A stretch of 64,000 bases of DNA from Nemertoderma westbladi (GCA_032718475.1 JAUCBJ010005014.1:23362-87361), one strand, 5' to 3'. Shown: positions 9,182 to 21,212, numbered from the stretch's first letter. Notes: generated by a model from the sequence alone, not told the origin. Program-made: numbers and translations.

Positions 9182-11386
9182 TTATCCGAATTCTAGAAAA
9201 GGGGGTAAGTAATCACCTTCTTTATAAGTAGTAGCCGGTGTGTTGTCAATAAGTGTTGATTTAACAGTTGCTAAGCAACTGCATGACTCAACTATCCAAT
9301 TTCGAATGATCACAATAACAATGGCAGTCACCAAGGCGACAGCTATAAATATGGTGTGTGGATGAGCTTCCCACAGAGATCGAAGAGTGTATTCGGCTAT
9401 GTCGAGACGAAGTATTGAAAAAAACAACAGACTAACAAGCTGCATGACACCAGCCACTAAAACGAAATTTACTGCGCACATATGCCCCTCGATATCTATT
9501 CGCCCTGGGCGGTATACATAGGCAATATTGTATCTATCCACTAGGTGGCGCATGCAAACGTATACTAAACCGAATGGTACAATAAGCGGACAGATCACAC
9601 TGTATACCACAATCATTGCGAAAACTGTGAGCTGACTGGCGTAGTGTATCCCATACTGAAAGTCGCGCAGGGCGTATTCCTTAACACCGGGCCATTCGGC
9701 GCGACTTCTGGTGAAACTCAAATAGAACACATAGATAATCCACTCGGGAAGTCGTAGCAACTCCAAGGCGCTTCCTATAAACCCAGACATGATGACGTAG
9801 TTGACGAAAAATGCGCCGTTATCCGGAAGGAAAACGCACTTCCACCTCACAATCTGTGCGTAATGGTCGTTGGCGATGCTGAGCTCTAGTAGAGCTTTTA
9901 CACTTGTTAAACCTAAAGATGGTAAAATCAGAAGCATGAACATTAGGAACCAGAATGATTTCAGCATTATAGCGTGGTGCATTGCGCTCTTTGACCAGTG
10001 GCCTTCCAATATGCAGCTGTAGTAGGCGACTTGCGGGAGTACCGCTGCGAATGTCCACAGTATCAAAGTAGGAAGAAACTGACTTACTAACGAACTGTGC
10101 AATCGAGATAATTGTTCCTCGTAGTGGATGGTGTCGAGAGCCGATATGGCCACCGCTGGTGTCGATAGAAACACAGTAAATACTATGAATACCGCATTGA
10201 TAAGTAGCATTCTAAACCACCAGACCCAACCACTAGTCTGAAGGTTCGCCCATTGGATATCCTCTGGTTGAGGAGCTGTACTAATAGTCCATGATTGGCT
10301 ATTTATAGCAACTGATTGCCCTGATGATGGAGGTAGTTTTACACACCGACGAGGGAAGCTATAACAACGCATCACCTTGGCAACGCAATCTTCCGATTCG
10401 AACGTTACGAACACCATTCTAACGGGGTCGTTCATTGCTTTCGACTTGGCTGTATTACAAGCCACAGTGAGGTCGGACTCGAGTTGCTTATAGAAATGTT
10501 TCCCATTTGCCACGTCGCAAAGTCGATTGCAACAGAATATCGTGCAACAAATGCCACAAGATTTAGGAGTGATCATCAATGGTTTCCCTTGTTTCTCTTC
10601 ATAAGCCACACAATATTGATAAGCCTCATTGGCTCTTACTCTCTCGTTGTTAAGCACATAAAGGGAGGATACTTTAAACACTCGACTTACAGAAATTACC
10701 CGACATCCATTATATGCCGACTCAAAATGCTCTCTGATTAAATCATCAGTCACCCCTTTCTCCACGGGTTGTATTAACGCTGTACTGGATACACTAGTGG
10801 GTTTACGAAGCTTCGAAGAGAACCTGCCCATAACTGCCAAAATTACACAGAAATATATCAAACAAACGATTGTATGTAGCCATAACAACCGCGAATGAGG
10901 AGTCAAGTTTGAGATCGTTATTCTACCGAATTTATTGCTTTCCATTTTGAGGTTTCCTTGGTAATTTACTGGAAGAATAACTCCAATGGAAACGACACAC
11001 ATTACCGAAACAATTAGGATGATATGCCTTTGGAAGGAAAGATACCTCATTCCATCCACACCTCCATTAAACTCTACAGCTGTGTCATCCAACGGTAGAA
11101 GCTGCCAGATCCAATGCAGAGCTGTACAACGCCACTTACAGCGCGCTTTAATTTTATCACTTTTATCCAAAATCTTACATTTATCTTCTTTGAAGAAAAA
11201 GTAGTATAGAACAGTATATAATATTATTAAGATTAGCCACACTCCTGTATTTAAGGCGAGAGTGTCAGGAATACCTCCATATAAAAGATTGCCTATAATT
11301 GTCGAGTTTTTGCCCTTAATGTCACAGACCAACTTGTGATCATCTATTGGTTCAACTTGTTCCGGCGCATTTGTTACAGACATCAT
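9182..11386 (-). CDS. TMEM63/OSCA-family (CSC1-like) mechanosensitive cation channel, intronless
   Basis: An intact 734-codon ORF. The N-terminal half has an extracellular/TM0 segment (TLALNTGVWLILIILYTV), then the family hallmark RYLSFQRHIILI with VGVILPVNYQGN-like text in TM1-TM2, a long cytosolic loop with Cys-rich SCGICCTIFCCNRLC and RRM-like stretches, the block EDIQWANLQTSGWVWWFRML, and then a run of hydrophobic helices to about residue 690 (pore-domain DUF221/RSN1_7TM region). Known animal relatives are about 800 residues and form Ca2+-permeable, stretch- or osmotically gated channels in plasma or endolysosomal membrane; the C-terminal tail here is short. Vertebrate genes have many introns, whereas this copy has none, so a retrogene or intron-poor lineage is likely. 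No frameshift or stop is seen. It lies opposite the plus-strand exons on either side. Confidence 0.88.
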   Translation of the reverse strand: MMSVTNAPEQVEPIDDHKLVCDIKGKNSTIIGNLLYGGIPDTLALNTGVWLILIILYTVLYYFFFKEDKCKILDKSDKIKARCKWRCTALHWIWQLLPLDDTAVEFNGGVDGMRYLSFQRHIILIVSVMCVVSIGVILPVNYQGNLKMESNKFGRITISNLTPHSRLLWLHTIVCLIYFCVILAVMGRFSSKLRKPTSVSSTALIQPVEKGVTDDLIREHFESAYNGCRVISVSRVFKVSSLYVLNNERVRANEAYQYCVAYEEKQGKPLMITPKSCGICCTIFCCNRLCDVANGKHFYKQLESDLTVACNTAKSKAMNDPVRMVFVTFESEDCVAKVMRCYSFPRRCVKLPPSSGQSVAINSQSWTISTAPQPEDIQWANLQTSGWVWWFRMLLINAVFIVFTVFLSTPAVAISALDTIHYEEQLSRLHSSLVSQFLPTLILWTFAAVLPQVAYYSCILEGHWSKSAMHHAIMLKSFWFLMFMLLILPSLGLTSVKALLELSIANDHYAQIVRWKCVFLPDNGAFFVNYVIMSGFIGSALELLRLPEWIIYVFYLSFTRSRAEWPGVKEYALRDFQYGIHYASQLTVFAMIVVYSVICPLIVPFGLVYVCMRHLVDRYNIAYVYRPGRIDIEGHMCAVNFVLVAGVMQLVSLLFFSILRLDIAEYTLRSLWEAHPHTIFIAVALVTAIVIVIIRNWIVESCSCLATVKSTLIDNTPATTYKEGDYLPPFLEFG

Positions 11387-12519
11387 CAGTGAGTTATTAG
11401 GTTTGGTAGCATCAAAATTTGCTGAGTTTTTTAAGTTGATGGATGAGAATATATAATATTATATACAACTTTGAAATTAACGAAAGAATATTTTAAATGA
11501 TACAATTTAGTTTTACAAAATTTTTGATTCCACAAAATTGAATTTTAACAGCCTCATAATTGACGTTTCAGGTATAAAGATTGAACTTTTAACCTGCAAA
11601 TACATGGATAAGGTATACAAAATGTAACAAAGGCAAGTTATATTCCTACAATAATTTGCGTTATTTTTCAAATAGATTGGCTTAACATTGCCTTTAAATA
11701 GAGAAAGTTCCTTAACCGTACTGGTGTACACCAACTGTTGTTACACGTATCATCAATGTCTTATCAAAATCTGTTGCCATTGATATGATAGGGGTTACAG
11801 TTGTTTTGTAACTGCAGTTTTGGGTCCTACCCCAACCGGTACAGTTTTAAATAGACAGTAAAACATATCCAAAAATCCGCGTTGAAGGTGGGTAAATCTA
11901 CCTGTGGTTTTTGAGAGATTTGGTCGAAATATATTACGTATTACATTTAAAAAACAAACACCTTTTCTCGCCTTCATATGACAATACTATTACATATTAT
12001 AATTCTCAATGTTTGTGTTTTTTTTACTACAAAGTCAATCACAAATGACAACTAAGCATTTTCTAACCAGAAACATAAGTAGCAAGTAGTAAAAGTTACC
12101 GGATAGCATAATTTCCGAACAACAAATAATAATCTTTTTGTTCAATTTAACTTTATTCTACGAATCTAATATTAGAGGGATGTGAAGCTAAAACTCCAAT
12201 AATTATGACTGATAACGATATATAGAGTCATTATTAGTAAATGTGCTTTTATAAGTACATATGGAACGCTGTCACTTCAGCCCCCGTAGCCCCATAATAG
12301 ATCCCATTGAGTAAGTATTGGCGCATTCGAACATAAGAAACATCTGTTTCCATCGGTTGTATATTATATTGCACCAGCTGTTTAATATCCCACTGCCACA
12401 GCTCTATAGTTATGCTTTTTATTCACATAGTCGATTTGTTGACATGACAGTCATGCCGAATGCAATACACTAAGTATGAGTAAGCTAGCTATAAGTTTAT
12501 CCATACCAATTCAACAAGA
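11387..12519. other. Intergenic or intronic DNA, nothing firm
   Basis: Should contain the promoter of the minus-strand TMEM63-type gene. No unambiguous exon. A 30-base island flanked by CACTTCAG and GTAAGT (about 12277-12311) has splice-like borders and one open frame but is too short to call. Confidence 0.4.
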
Positions 12520-12616
12520 ATGGAAATCGTAGCAATTTCCAAGCCCAACAAGAACCATAACTCAGACCATGAAAGGAATTTATCAGAATTCCTCAGAAAG
12601 GATTTAACATTTTTTG
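12520..12616 (+). CDS. Candidate first coding exon, followed by a 38-base intron
   Basis: ATG at 12520 opens 32 codons plus one base (MEIVAISKPNKNHNSDHERN, then LSEFLRKDLTFF) to a donor TTTG|GTGAGC at 12616/12617, phase 1. The downstream acceptor TTTTTTGCAG ends at 12654 and the next exon continues in phase 1. Reading through the intron meets TAG after six codons. The frame is closed by TAA at 12481, and no upstream acceptor gives a phase-1 entry, so I take it as a translation start. Family unknown. Confidence 0.45.
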
Positions 12617-12654
12617 GTGAGCAATCTACAATTTAGATTGTATATTTTTTGCAG

Positions 12655-12747
12655 GTGATCGGGTTCTTTTAGGCCCACAAAACAGTGGGCATATTGTTGG
12701 GCTACCTGAAAGAGGCATTGCGTTGTTGGCAATTAAAGAACATACAG
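12655..12747 (+). CDS. Internal exon (phase 1/1)
   Basis: A 93-base exon between TATATTTTTTGCAG and ACAG|GTTGGT. Phase 1 at both ends, reading GDRVLLGPQNSGHIVGLPER and GIALLAIKEHT. It could also be joined directly from the exon ending at 7526, which is in phase 1 too. The next phase-1 acceptor that I can support is at 20355, which would make the intervening 7.6-kb intron the host of the whole first satellite array. Confidence 0.5.
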
Positions 12748-13754
12748 GTTGGTTGAATGTACTGTAGGAGCAGGTCATGGGTCAGTCCATAAATTATTAC
12801 GGCTGTTCTTTTAAATAATATTTTTAGCAATTTTTCAGTACTTTGGATATTTGGTAATAACTTGATTCCTCCAACTCCAAAATAAAGCTGAGTTATTTAC
12901 GCCACTAATGTTTCATCCAACGTAATTTAATCCTGTAGAAGACATTTTTCATTTATACATCTTCATTATTCACTCTCACTCACAGTTGTAGAAATATACA
13001 GGCCCCACCACACCCCAGCGCTGCACATTGAAAAGATCTCATCCAAGGTTAACAATCCCAATTCATATGAGCCTCCAGGGGGCTGTAGGGAAGGTTGAAT
13101 CCCAATTCAGGGACACTTTCCAAGCAAGGTGGTGGGCGACCTTGACTAGTTGTTTTGACCTACCATGTAACTTAGGCTTGCCCAGACCGTAAACAAGCAT
13201 GAATTATGTTGCAATGATTGCATGCCGGGAATGCAGTGGATACAATCATCCCATGACACCCCCCCCCCCCCTCCCCCCCATATACACCACACCACCATCC
13301 ATCATAATATCCAAATGAGTTAAACACGACAACAAAGTTATAAATTTGAAACTTCGTGGAAGACTGCGTGATGAGGTGCCCCCCTGGGGAACCCCTAAGT
13401 ATCATCATGGAAACTGGAGAAAGAAGGACTCAATAACAATCTAATGAGGCCTATTAGAATCACTACTCCCCATCAAAGGGTGTATTCCATCCAACCGCCA
13501 ACATAAACGTCAGTGCTGCATGCACTGCATGCCATATAATAAATATCATTTTCTTTTATTTTATATCTTTATTCATTATGTCATTCTACTGAAGGCTCAT
13601 TTCTCAACTTATGAGATTTATGCACCTTTCCCAAGTACAATCATCACTGCTTGGCAATCCAAAGCACAATCATTTGTCTTACGCTTTCTAATAGAGTTGC
13701 CGACAAATATTGATCACATATAGCAATTCCAGAACATGAAAAATGTAACTCGGT
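12748..13754. other. Intronic DNA with a poly-C tract
   Basis: Start of the long intron. It contains a C-rich tract (13258-13278) and two imperfect copies of AATCCCAATTCA around 13047-13105. No exon recognised. Confidence 0.4.
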
Positions 13755-13872
13755 AAGGTATATTAAAATAATTATATTAAATAATTATATTAAATAATTA
13801 TATTAAATAATTATATTAAATAATTATATTAAATAATTATATTAAATAATTATATTAAATTAATTATATTAA
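13755..13872. repeat. 13-bp AT tandem repeat
   Basis: About eight copies of AATTATATTAAAT immediately before the 63-bp satellite array, degenerating at its right end. Confidence 0.9.
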
Positions 13873-13920
13873 ATTACTTGATTTACACTAACAAAACAAG
13901 ACAATGAACGGGAGAATCTT

Positions 13921-16900
13921 TAATGGTCGTTAAATCAAGGAATCCCTGTTCACCACCATGGGTGATCTTCCACAGTAAACCCTTCCACTCTGTTTCCTAA
14001 AGGAATCCCTGTTCACCACAATGGGTGATCTTCCACAGTAAACCCTTCCACTATGTTTCCTAAAGGAATGCCTGTTCACCACAATGAGTGATCTTCCACA
14101 GTAAACCCTTCCACTCTGTTTCCTAAAGGAATCCCTGTTCACCACAATGGGTGATTTTCCACAGTAAACCCTTCCACTATGTTTCCTAAAGGAATGCCTG
14201 TTCACCACCATGGTGATCTTCCACAGTAAACCCTTCCACTCCGTTTCCTAAAGGAATGCCTGTTCACCACAATGGGTGATCTTCCACAGTAAACCCTTCC
14301 ACTATGTTTCCTAAAGGAATGCCTGTTCACCACAATGGGTGATCTTCCACAGTAAACCCTTCCACTCTGTTTCCTAAAGGAATGCCTGTTCACCACAATG
14401 GGTGATCTTCCACAGTAAACCCTTCCACTATGTTTCCTAAAGGAATGCCTGTTCACCACCATAGGTGATCTTCCACAGTAAACCCTTCCACTCTGTTTCC
14501 TAAAGGAATGCCTGTTTACCACCATGGGTGATCTTCCACAGTAAACCCTTCCACTCGGTTTCCTAAAGGAATGTCTGTTCCCCACCACGGGTGATTTTCC
14601 ACAGTAAACCCTTCCACTATGTTTCCTAAAGGAATGCCTGTTCACCACCATGGGTGATCTTCCACAGTAAACCCTTCCACTCTGTTTCCTAAAGGAATGC
14701 CTGTTTACCACCATGGGTGATCTTCCACAGTAAACCCTTCCACTATGTTTCCTAAAGGAATGCCTGTTCACCACCATGGGTGATCTTCCACAGTAAACCC
14801 TTCCACTATGTTTCCTAAAGGAATGCCTGTTCACCACAATGAGTGATCTTCCACAGTAAACCCTTCCACTATGTTTCCTAAAGGAATGCCTGTTCACCAC
14901 AATGAGTGATCTTCCACAGTAAACCCTTCCACTCTGTTTCCTAAAGGAATCCCTGTTCACCACAATGAGTGATCTTCCACAGTAAACCCTTCCACTATGT
15001 TTCCTAAAGGAATGCCTGTTCACCACAATGAGTGATCTTCCACAGTAAACCCTTCCACTCTGTTTCCTAAAGGAATGCCTGTTTACCACCATGGGTGATC
15101 TATTTAACAGTAAACCCTTCCACTCGGTTTCCTAAAGGAATGTCTGTTCCCCACCACGGGTGATTTTCCACAGTAAACCCTTCCACTCTGTTTCCTAAAG
15201 GAATGCCTGTTATGGGTGATCTTCCACAGTAAACCCTTCCACTCTGTTTCCTAAAGGAATCCCTGTTCACCACAATGAGTGATCTTCCACAGTAATTCCT
15301 TCCACTCTGTTTCCTAAAGGAATCCCTGTTCACCACAATAAGTGATCTTCCACAGTAATTCCTTCCACTCTGTTTCCTAAAGGAATCCCTGTTCACCACA
15401 ATAAGTGATCTTCCACAGTAATTCCTTCCACTCTGTTTCCTAAAGGAATGCCTGTTCACCACAATGGGTGATCTTCCACAGTAAACCCTTCCACTCTGTT
15501 TCCTAAAGGAATCCCTGTTCACCACAATGAGTGATCTTCCACAGTAATTCCTTCCACTCTGTTTCCTAAAGGAATCCCTGTTCACAACAATAAGTGATCT
15601 TCCACAGTAATTCCTTCCACTCTGTTTCCTAAAGGAATGCCTGTTCACCACAATGGGTGATCTTCCACAGTAAACCCTTCCACTATGTTTCCTAAAGGAA
15701 TGCCTGTTCACCACCATGGGTGATCTTCCACAGTAAACCCTTCCACTCTGTTTCCTAAAGGAATCCCTGTTCACCACAATGAGTGATCTTCCACAGTAAT
15801 TCCTTCCACTCTGTTTCCTAAAGGAATGCCTGTTCACCACAATGAGTGATCTTCCACAGTAAACCCTTCCACTCTGTTTCCTAAAGGAATGTCTGTTCAC
15901 CACCACGGGTGATTTTCCACAGTAAACCCTTCCACTTTGTTTCCTAAAGGAATGCCTGTTCACCACCATGGGTGATCTTCCACAGTAAACCCTTCCACTC
16001 GGTTTCCTAAAGGAATGTCTGTTCACCACCACGGGTGATTTTCCACAGTAAACCCTTCCACTCTGTCTCCTAAAGGAATGCCTGTTCACCACCATGGGTG
16101 ATCTTCCACAGTAAACCCTTCCACTCTGTTTCCTAAAGGAATGCCTGTTCACCACAATGGGTGATCTTCCACAGTAAACCCTTCCACTATGTTTCCTAAA
16201 GGAATGCCTGTTCACCACCATGGATGATCTTCCATAGTAAACCCTTCCACTCTGTTTCCTAAAGGAATGCCTGTTCACCACCATGGGCGATCTTCCACAG
16301 TAAACCCTTCCACTATGTTTCCTAAAGGAATGCCTGTTCACCACCATGGATGATCTTCCATAGTAAACCCTTCCACTCTGTTTCCTAAAGGAATGCCTGT
16401 TCACCACCATGGATGATCTTCCATAGTAAACCCTTCCACTCTGTTTCCTAAAGGAATGCCTGTTCACCACCATCGGTGATCTTCCACAGTAAACCCTTCC
16501 ACTCTGTTTCCTAAAGGAATGCCTGTTCACCACAATGGGTGATCTTCCACAGTAAACCCTTCCACTATGTTTCCTAAAGGAATGCCTGTTCACCACCATG
16601 GATGATCTTCCATAGTAAACCCTTCCACTCTGTTTCCTAAAGGAATGCCTGTTTACCACCATGGGTGATCTATTTAACAGTAAACCCTTCCACTCGGTTT
16701 CCTAAAGGAATGCCTGTTCACCACAATGAGTGATCTTCCACAGTAAACCCTTCCACTATGTTTCCTAAAGGAATGCCTGTTCACCACAATGAGTGATCTT
16801 CCACAGTAAACCCTTCCACTCTGTTTCCTAAAGGAATCCCTGTTCACCACAATGAGTGATCTTCCACAGTAAACCCTTCCACTATGTTTCCTAAAGGAAT

Positions 16901-19851
16901 GCCTGTTCACCACAATGAGTGATCTTCCACAGTAAACCCTTCCACTCTGTTTCCTAAAGGAATGCCTGTTTACCACCATGGGTGATCTATTTAACAGTAA
17001 ACCCTTCCACTCGGTTTCCTAAAGGAATGTCTGTTCCCCACCACGGGTGATTTTCCACAGTAAACCCTTCCACTCTGTTTCCTAAAGGAATGCCTGTTAT
17101 GGGTGATCTTCCACAGTAAACCCTTCCACTCTGTTTCCTAAAGGAATCCCTGTTCACCACAATGAGTGATCTTCCACAGTAATTCCTTCCACTCTGTTTC
17201 CTAAAGGAATCCCTGTTCACCACAATAAGTGATCTTCCACAGTAATTCCTTCCACTCTGTTTCCTAAAGGAATCCCTGTTCACCACAATAAGTGATCTTC
17301 CACAGTAATTCCTTCCACTCTGTTTCCTAAAGGAATGCCTGTTCACCACAATGGGTGATCTTCCACAGTAAACCCTTCCACTCTGTTTCCTAAAGGAATC
17401 CCTGTTCACCACAATGAGTGATCTTCCACAGTAATTCCTTCCACTCTGTTTCCTAAAGGAATCCCTGTTCACAACAATAAGTGATCTTCCACAGTAATTC
17501 CTTCCACTCTGTTTCCTAAAGGAATGCCTGTTCACCACAATGGGTGATCTTCCACAGTAAACCCTTCCACTATGTTTCCTAAAGGAATGCCTGTTCACCA
17601 CCATGGGTGATCTTCCACAGTAAACCCTTCCACTCTGTTTCCTAAAGGAATCCCTGTTCACCACAATGAGTGATCTTCCACAGTAATTCCTTCCACTCTG
17701 TTTCCTAAAGGAATGCCTGTTCACCACAATGAGTGATCTTCCACAGTAAACCCTTCCACTCTGTTTCCTAAAGGAATGTCTGTTCACCACCACGGGTGAT
17801 TTTCCACAGTAAACCCTTCCACTCGGTTTCCTAAAGGAATGTCTGTTCACCACCACGGGTGATTTTCCACAGTAAACCCTTCCACTCTGTCTCCTAAAGG
17901 AATGCCTGTTCACCACCATGGGTGATCTTCCACAGTAAACCCTTCCACTCTGTTTCCTAAAGGAATGCCTGTTCACCACAATGGGTGATCTTCCACAGTA
18001 AACCCTTCCACTATGTTTCCTAAAGGAATGCCTGTTCACCACCATGGATGATCTTCCATAGTAAACCCTTCCACTCTGTTTCCTAAAGGAATGCCTGTTC
18101 ACCACCATGGGCGATCTTCTACAGTAAACCCTTCCACTATGTTTCCTAAAGGAATGCCTGTTCACCACCATGGATGATCTTCCATAGTAAACCCTTCCAC
18201 TCTGTTTCCTAAAGGAATGCCTGTTCACCACCATGGATGATCTTCCATAGTAAACCCTTCCACTCTGTTTCCTAAAGGAATGCCTGTTCACCACCATCGG
18301 TGATCTTCCACAGTAAACCCTTCCACTCTGTTTCCTAAAGGAATGCCTGTTCACCACAATGGGTGATCTTCCACAGTAAACCCTTCCACTATGTTTCCTA
18401 AAGGAATGCCTGTTCACCACCATGGATGATCTTCCATAGTAAACCCTTCCACTCTGTTTCCTAAAGGAATGCCTGTTCACCACCATGGGAGATCTTCCAC
18501 AGTAAATCCTTCCACTATGTTTCCTAAAGGAATGCCTGTTCACCACCATGGATGATCTTCCACAGTAAACCCTTCCACTCTGTCTCCTAAAGGAATGCCT
18601 GTTCACCACCATGGGTGATCTTCCACAGTAAACCCTTCCACTCTGTTTCCTAAAGGAATGCCTGTTCACCACAATGGGTGATCTTCCACAGTAAACCCTT
18701 CCACTATGTTTCCTAAAGGAATGCCTGTTCACCACCATGGATGATCTTCCATAGTAAACCCTTCCACTCTGTTTCCTAAAGGAATGCCTGTTCACCACCA
18801 TGGGCGATCTTCTACAGTAAACCCTTCCACTATGTTTCCTAAAGGAATGCCTGTTCACCACCATGGATGATCTTCCATAGTAAACCCTTCCACTCTGTTT
18901 CCTAAAGGAATGCCTGTTCACCACCATGGATGATCTTCCATAGTAAACCCTTCCACTCTGTTTCCTAAAGGAATGCCTGTTCACCACCATCGGTGATCTT
19001 CCACAGTAAACCCTTCCACTCTGTTTCCTAAAGGAATGCCTGTTCACCACAATGGGTGATCTTCCACAGTAAACCCTTCCACTATGTTTCCTAAAGGAAT
19101 GCCTGTTCACCACCATGGATGATCTTCCATAGTAAACCCTTCCACTCTGTTTCCTAAAGGAATGCCTGTTCACCACCATGGGAGATCTTCCACAGTAAAT
19201 CCTTCCACTATGTTTCCTAAAGGAATGCCTGTTCACCACCTTGGATGATCTTCCATAGTAAACCCTTCCACTCTGTTTCCTAAAGGAATGCCTGTTCACC
19301 ACCATGGATGATCTTCCATAGTAAACCCTTCCACTCTGTTTCCTAAAGGAATGCCTGTTCACCACCATCGGTGATCTTCCACAGTAAACCCTTCCACTCT
19401 GTTTCCTAAAGGAATGCCTGTTCACCACAATGGGTGATCTTCCACAGTAAACCCTTCCACTATGTTTCCTAAAGGAATGCCTGTTCACCATCATGGATGA
19501 TCTTCCATAGTAAACCCTTCCACTCTGTTTCCTAAAGGAATGCCTGTTCACCACCATCGGTGATCTTCCACAGTAAACCCTTCCACTCTGTTTCCTAAAG
19601 GAATGCCTATTCACCACTATGGGTGATCTTCCACAGTAAACCCTTCCACTCTGTTTCCTAAAGGAATCCCTGTTCACCACCATGGGTGATTTTCCACAGT
19701 AAACCCTTCCACTCTGTTTCCTAAAGGAATGTCTGTTCACCACCATGGGTGATCTTCCATAGTAAACCCCTCCACTCTGTTTCCTAAAGGAATGTCTGTT
19801 CACCACCATGGGTGATGTTCCACAGTAAACCCTTCCACTCTGTTTCAAGTT
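13921..19851 (-). repeat. 63-bp satellite, array A (about 94 copies, minus orientation)
   Basis: About 5.93 kb of head-to-tail 63-base units. On the minus strand each unit reads GAAGATCACCCATGGTGGTG followed by AACAGGCATTCCTTTAGGAA and ACAGAGTGGAAGGGTTTACT plus GTG. Translation in one frame gives a 21-residue period (VVNRHSFRKQSGRVYCGRSP plus M), so very long ORFs arise, broken only by a +2 change (TATTTAACAG at 15101, 16671, 16988) and a -7 deletion (about 15210 and 17098). Differences between units are mostly replacement changes (H/D, Q/H/P, C/Y), arguing against protein selection. Blocks of many units are duplicated as higher-order repeats. The array lies between the exons at 12655 and 20355. 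Confidence 0.97.
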
Positions 19852-19929
19852 TCCTTGATTCTAATTATTTATCGACCAGTCAATGATATGAAAGCTAGGT
19901 GCATGCATTTTACAGCACTGTGCGCAAAT

Positions 19930-20012
19930 AGCGCTGCCCCATCTAGGGATCGAACCAGGGCCTCCTAATTAGTATCGCAGGAATGTAACCAAACCACTAG
20001 ATCAAGCTGCTG
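19930..20012 (-). repeat. tRNA-derived sequence (SINE head or tRNA pseudogene)
   Basis: The reverse strand has a perfect pol III B box GGTTCGATCCC (19946-19956) and, 38 bases upstream of it in the tRNA sense, an A-box-like TGATCTAGTGG (19994-20004). Between them TCCT...AGGA can form an anticodon-like stem with ACTAAT in the loop. The T-stem and acceptor stem do not pair properly, so it is not a functional tRNA. It sits 80 bases from the end of satellite array A. Confidence 0.55.
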
Positions 20013-20354
20013 CTTGGTCGAAAACAAATTAATATGCCTTTAATAATTTTCCTAACCAACCCCTGATGCCATCACTCTGTGTAAAGATTTTGTACAAATT
20101 CCTATATTATTTCACTTTTTATCATGGTTTGCTTTGGTGATGACTAGAACGTGTTAATCTCCACCATATGTTTGTGAAATAAAATAGTTTTGAATAGAAA
20201 ACACATACACAGTAAACTGCTCCTTTCCCTTAATGTTTTGTATTAAATTATATTAAGTTTATAAACCCACTAAACACATATTTGGTGTTTGCGGACATTT
20301 TGCTCAATTATTTCATAAATTAATATAGTTTATAGTTGTGATTGACACTTATAG

Positions 20355-20578
20355 GTGGAAACGGCGGTATTGCAACTGGGTCGGGTGACCCTGACGACCA
20401 GTTCCTTTACATCGATGTAGCCAGTCTCTCGTGGGACCCGGTGTACAACCAATGGCGACCTTTAGGCACTGTGGGGGACCGGGTCTCTATTGTCCGAATG
20501 TCTGATTTCGGTAAAACTCCACACCAACACGTTGCGATTGATGACAAACAAGTTCGTAATCTAATTGAATTCGTGTAG
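20355..20578 (+). CDS. Host exon, terminal or with a weak internal donor
   Basis: The acceptor GACACTTATAG ends at 20354; the exon starts in phase 1 and is open for 74 codons to TAG at 20575-20577. It encodes a Gly-rich start (GGNGGIATGSGDPDDQF), then YIDVASLSWDPVYNQWRPLG and TVGDRVSIVRMSDFGKTPHQ, ending VRNLIEFV. Phase agrees with the donor at 12747. It may be a true last exon, or one of two weak phase-0 donors (CAA|GTTCGT or TTC|GTGTAG) may link it to the exon at 21213; sequence alone cannot decide. No family was recognised. Confidence 0.5.
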
Positions 20579-21212
20579 TGTACAGCACCTGTAATAGAGT
20601 TAGAAGTAATTTTTTTTAACATAGATATTTTAAATACAATAAGTATTCTGAATATAAAAGCACCAATTCGGTAAAATGGCAACACGATTTGTACCGCAAA
20701 AGTAAACTAAAAGTACATCTACAGTAAACTTCGTGACTCACCCGGATATAAATTCATTATGGCTCCAATGTATGTGTGCCACAATAATAATTTAAGAAAC
20801 TTATTTTTGCCATATTCCACGCTAAAAATATTCAACTTGGAACACGTTTTAATTTAATTTGTTACCCAGGTTACATCGGTTATCTCCAAATATTTAGTAC
20901 TGTAGTATATCATAATATTTCGGTTACCCAAGTATATCGAATATATTCAAACATCGAATTTATTGAACTTGGTGAATTAAAATATTATAAATATACTGAA
21001 TCTTTTAACAAGTTTTCGAGTAAGTTCTAATCGTTAACATTTTTTCCCATTCTTCTCGGTATGGGTGGGAGCTATTTGTTGGGTGTCTAATTGAAATTAA
21101 TTAATTATAATTTAATTGTTATGATATCATTACTGTATAATTTGAACAATAGATTGATTGCGTTTAGGCTTACGTTACTAGATTTTGCTCTATTTTTGTT
21201 TCTCCACTGCAG

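Noticed and set aside
12277-12311. 30-base microexon between CACTTCAG and GTAAGT
   Set aside because: Splice-like borders, but two frames contain stops and no phase-2 partners were found on both sides.
13930-19848. Long minus-strand proteins of 93 to 953 residues with a 21-residue repeat
   Set aside because: They are the 63-bp satellite read in an open frame; units differ mainly by replacement changes, frameshifts recur and there is no non-repeat coding end.
19930-20012. Functional tRNA gene
   Set aside because: Boxes A and B are present but acceptor and T stems do not pair.
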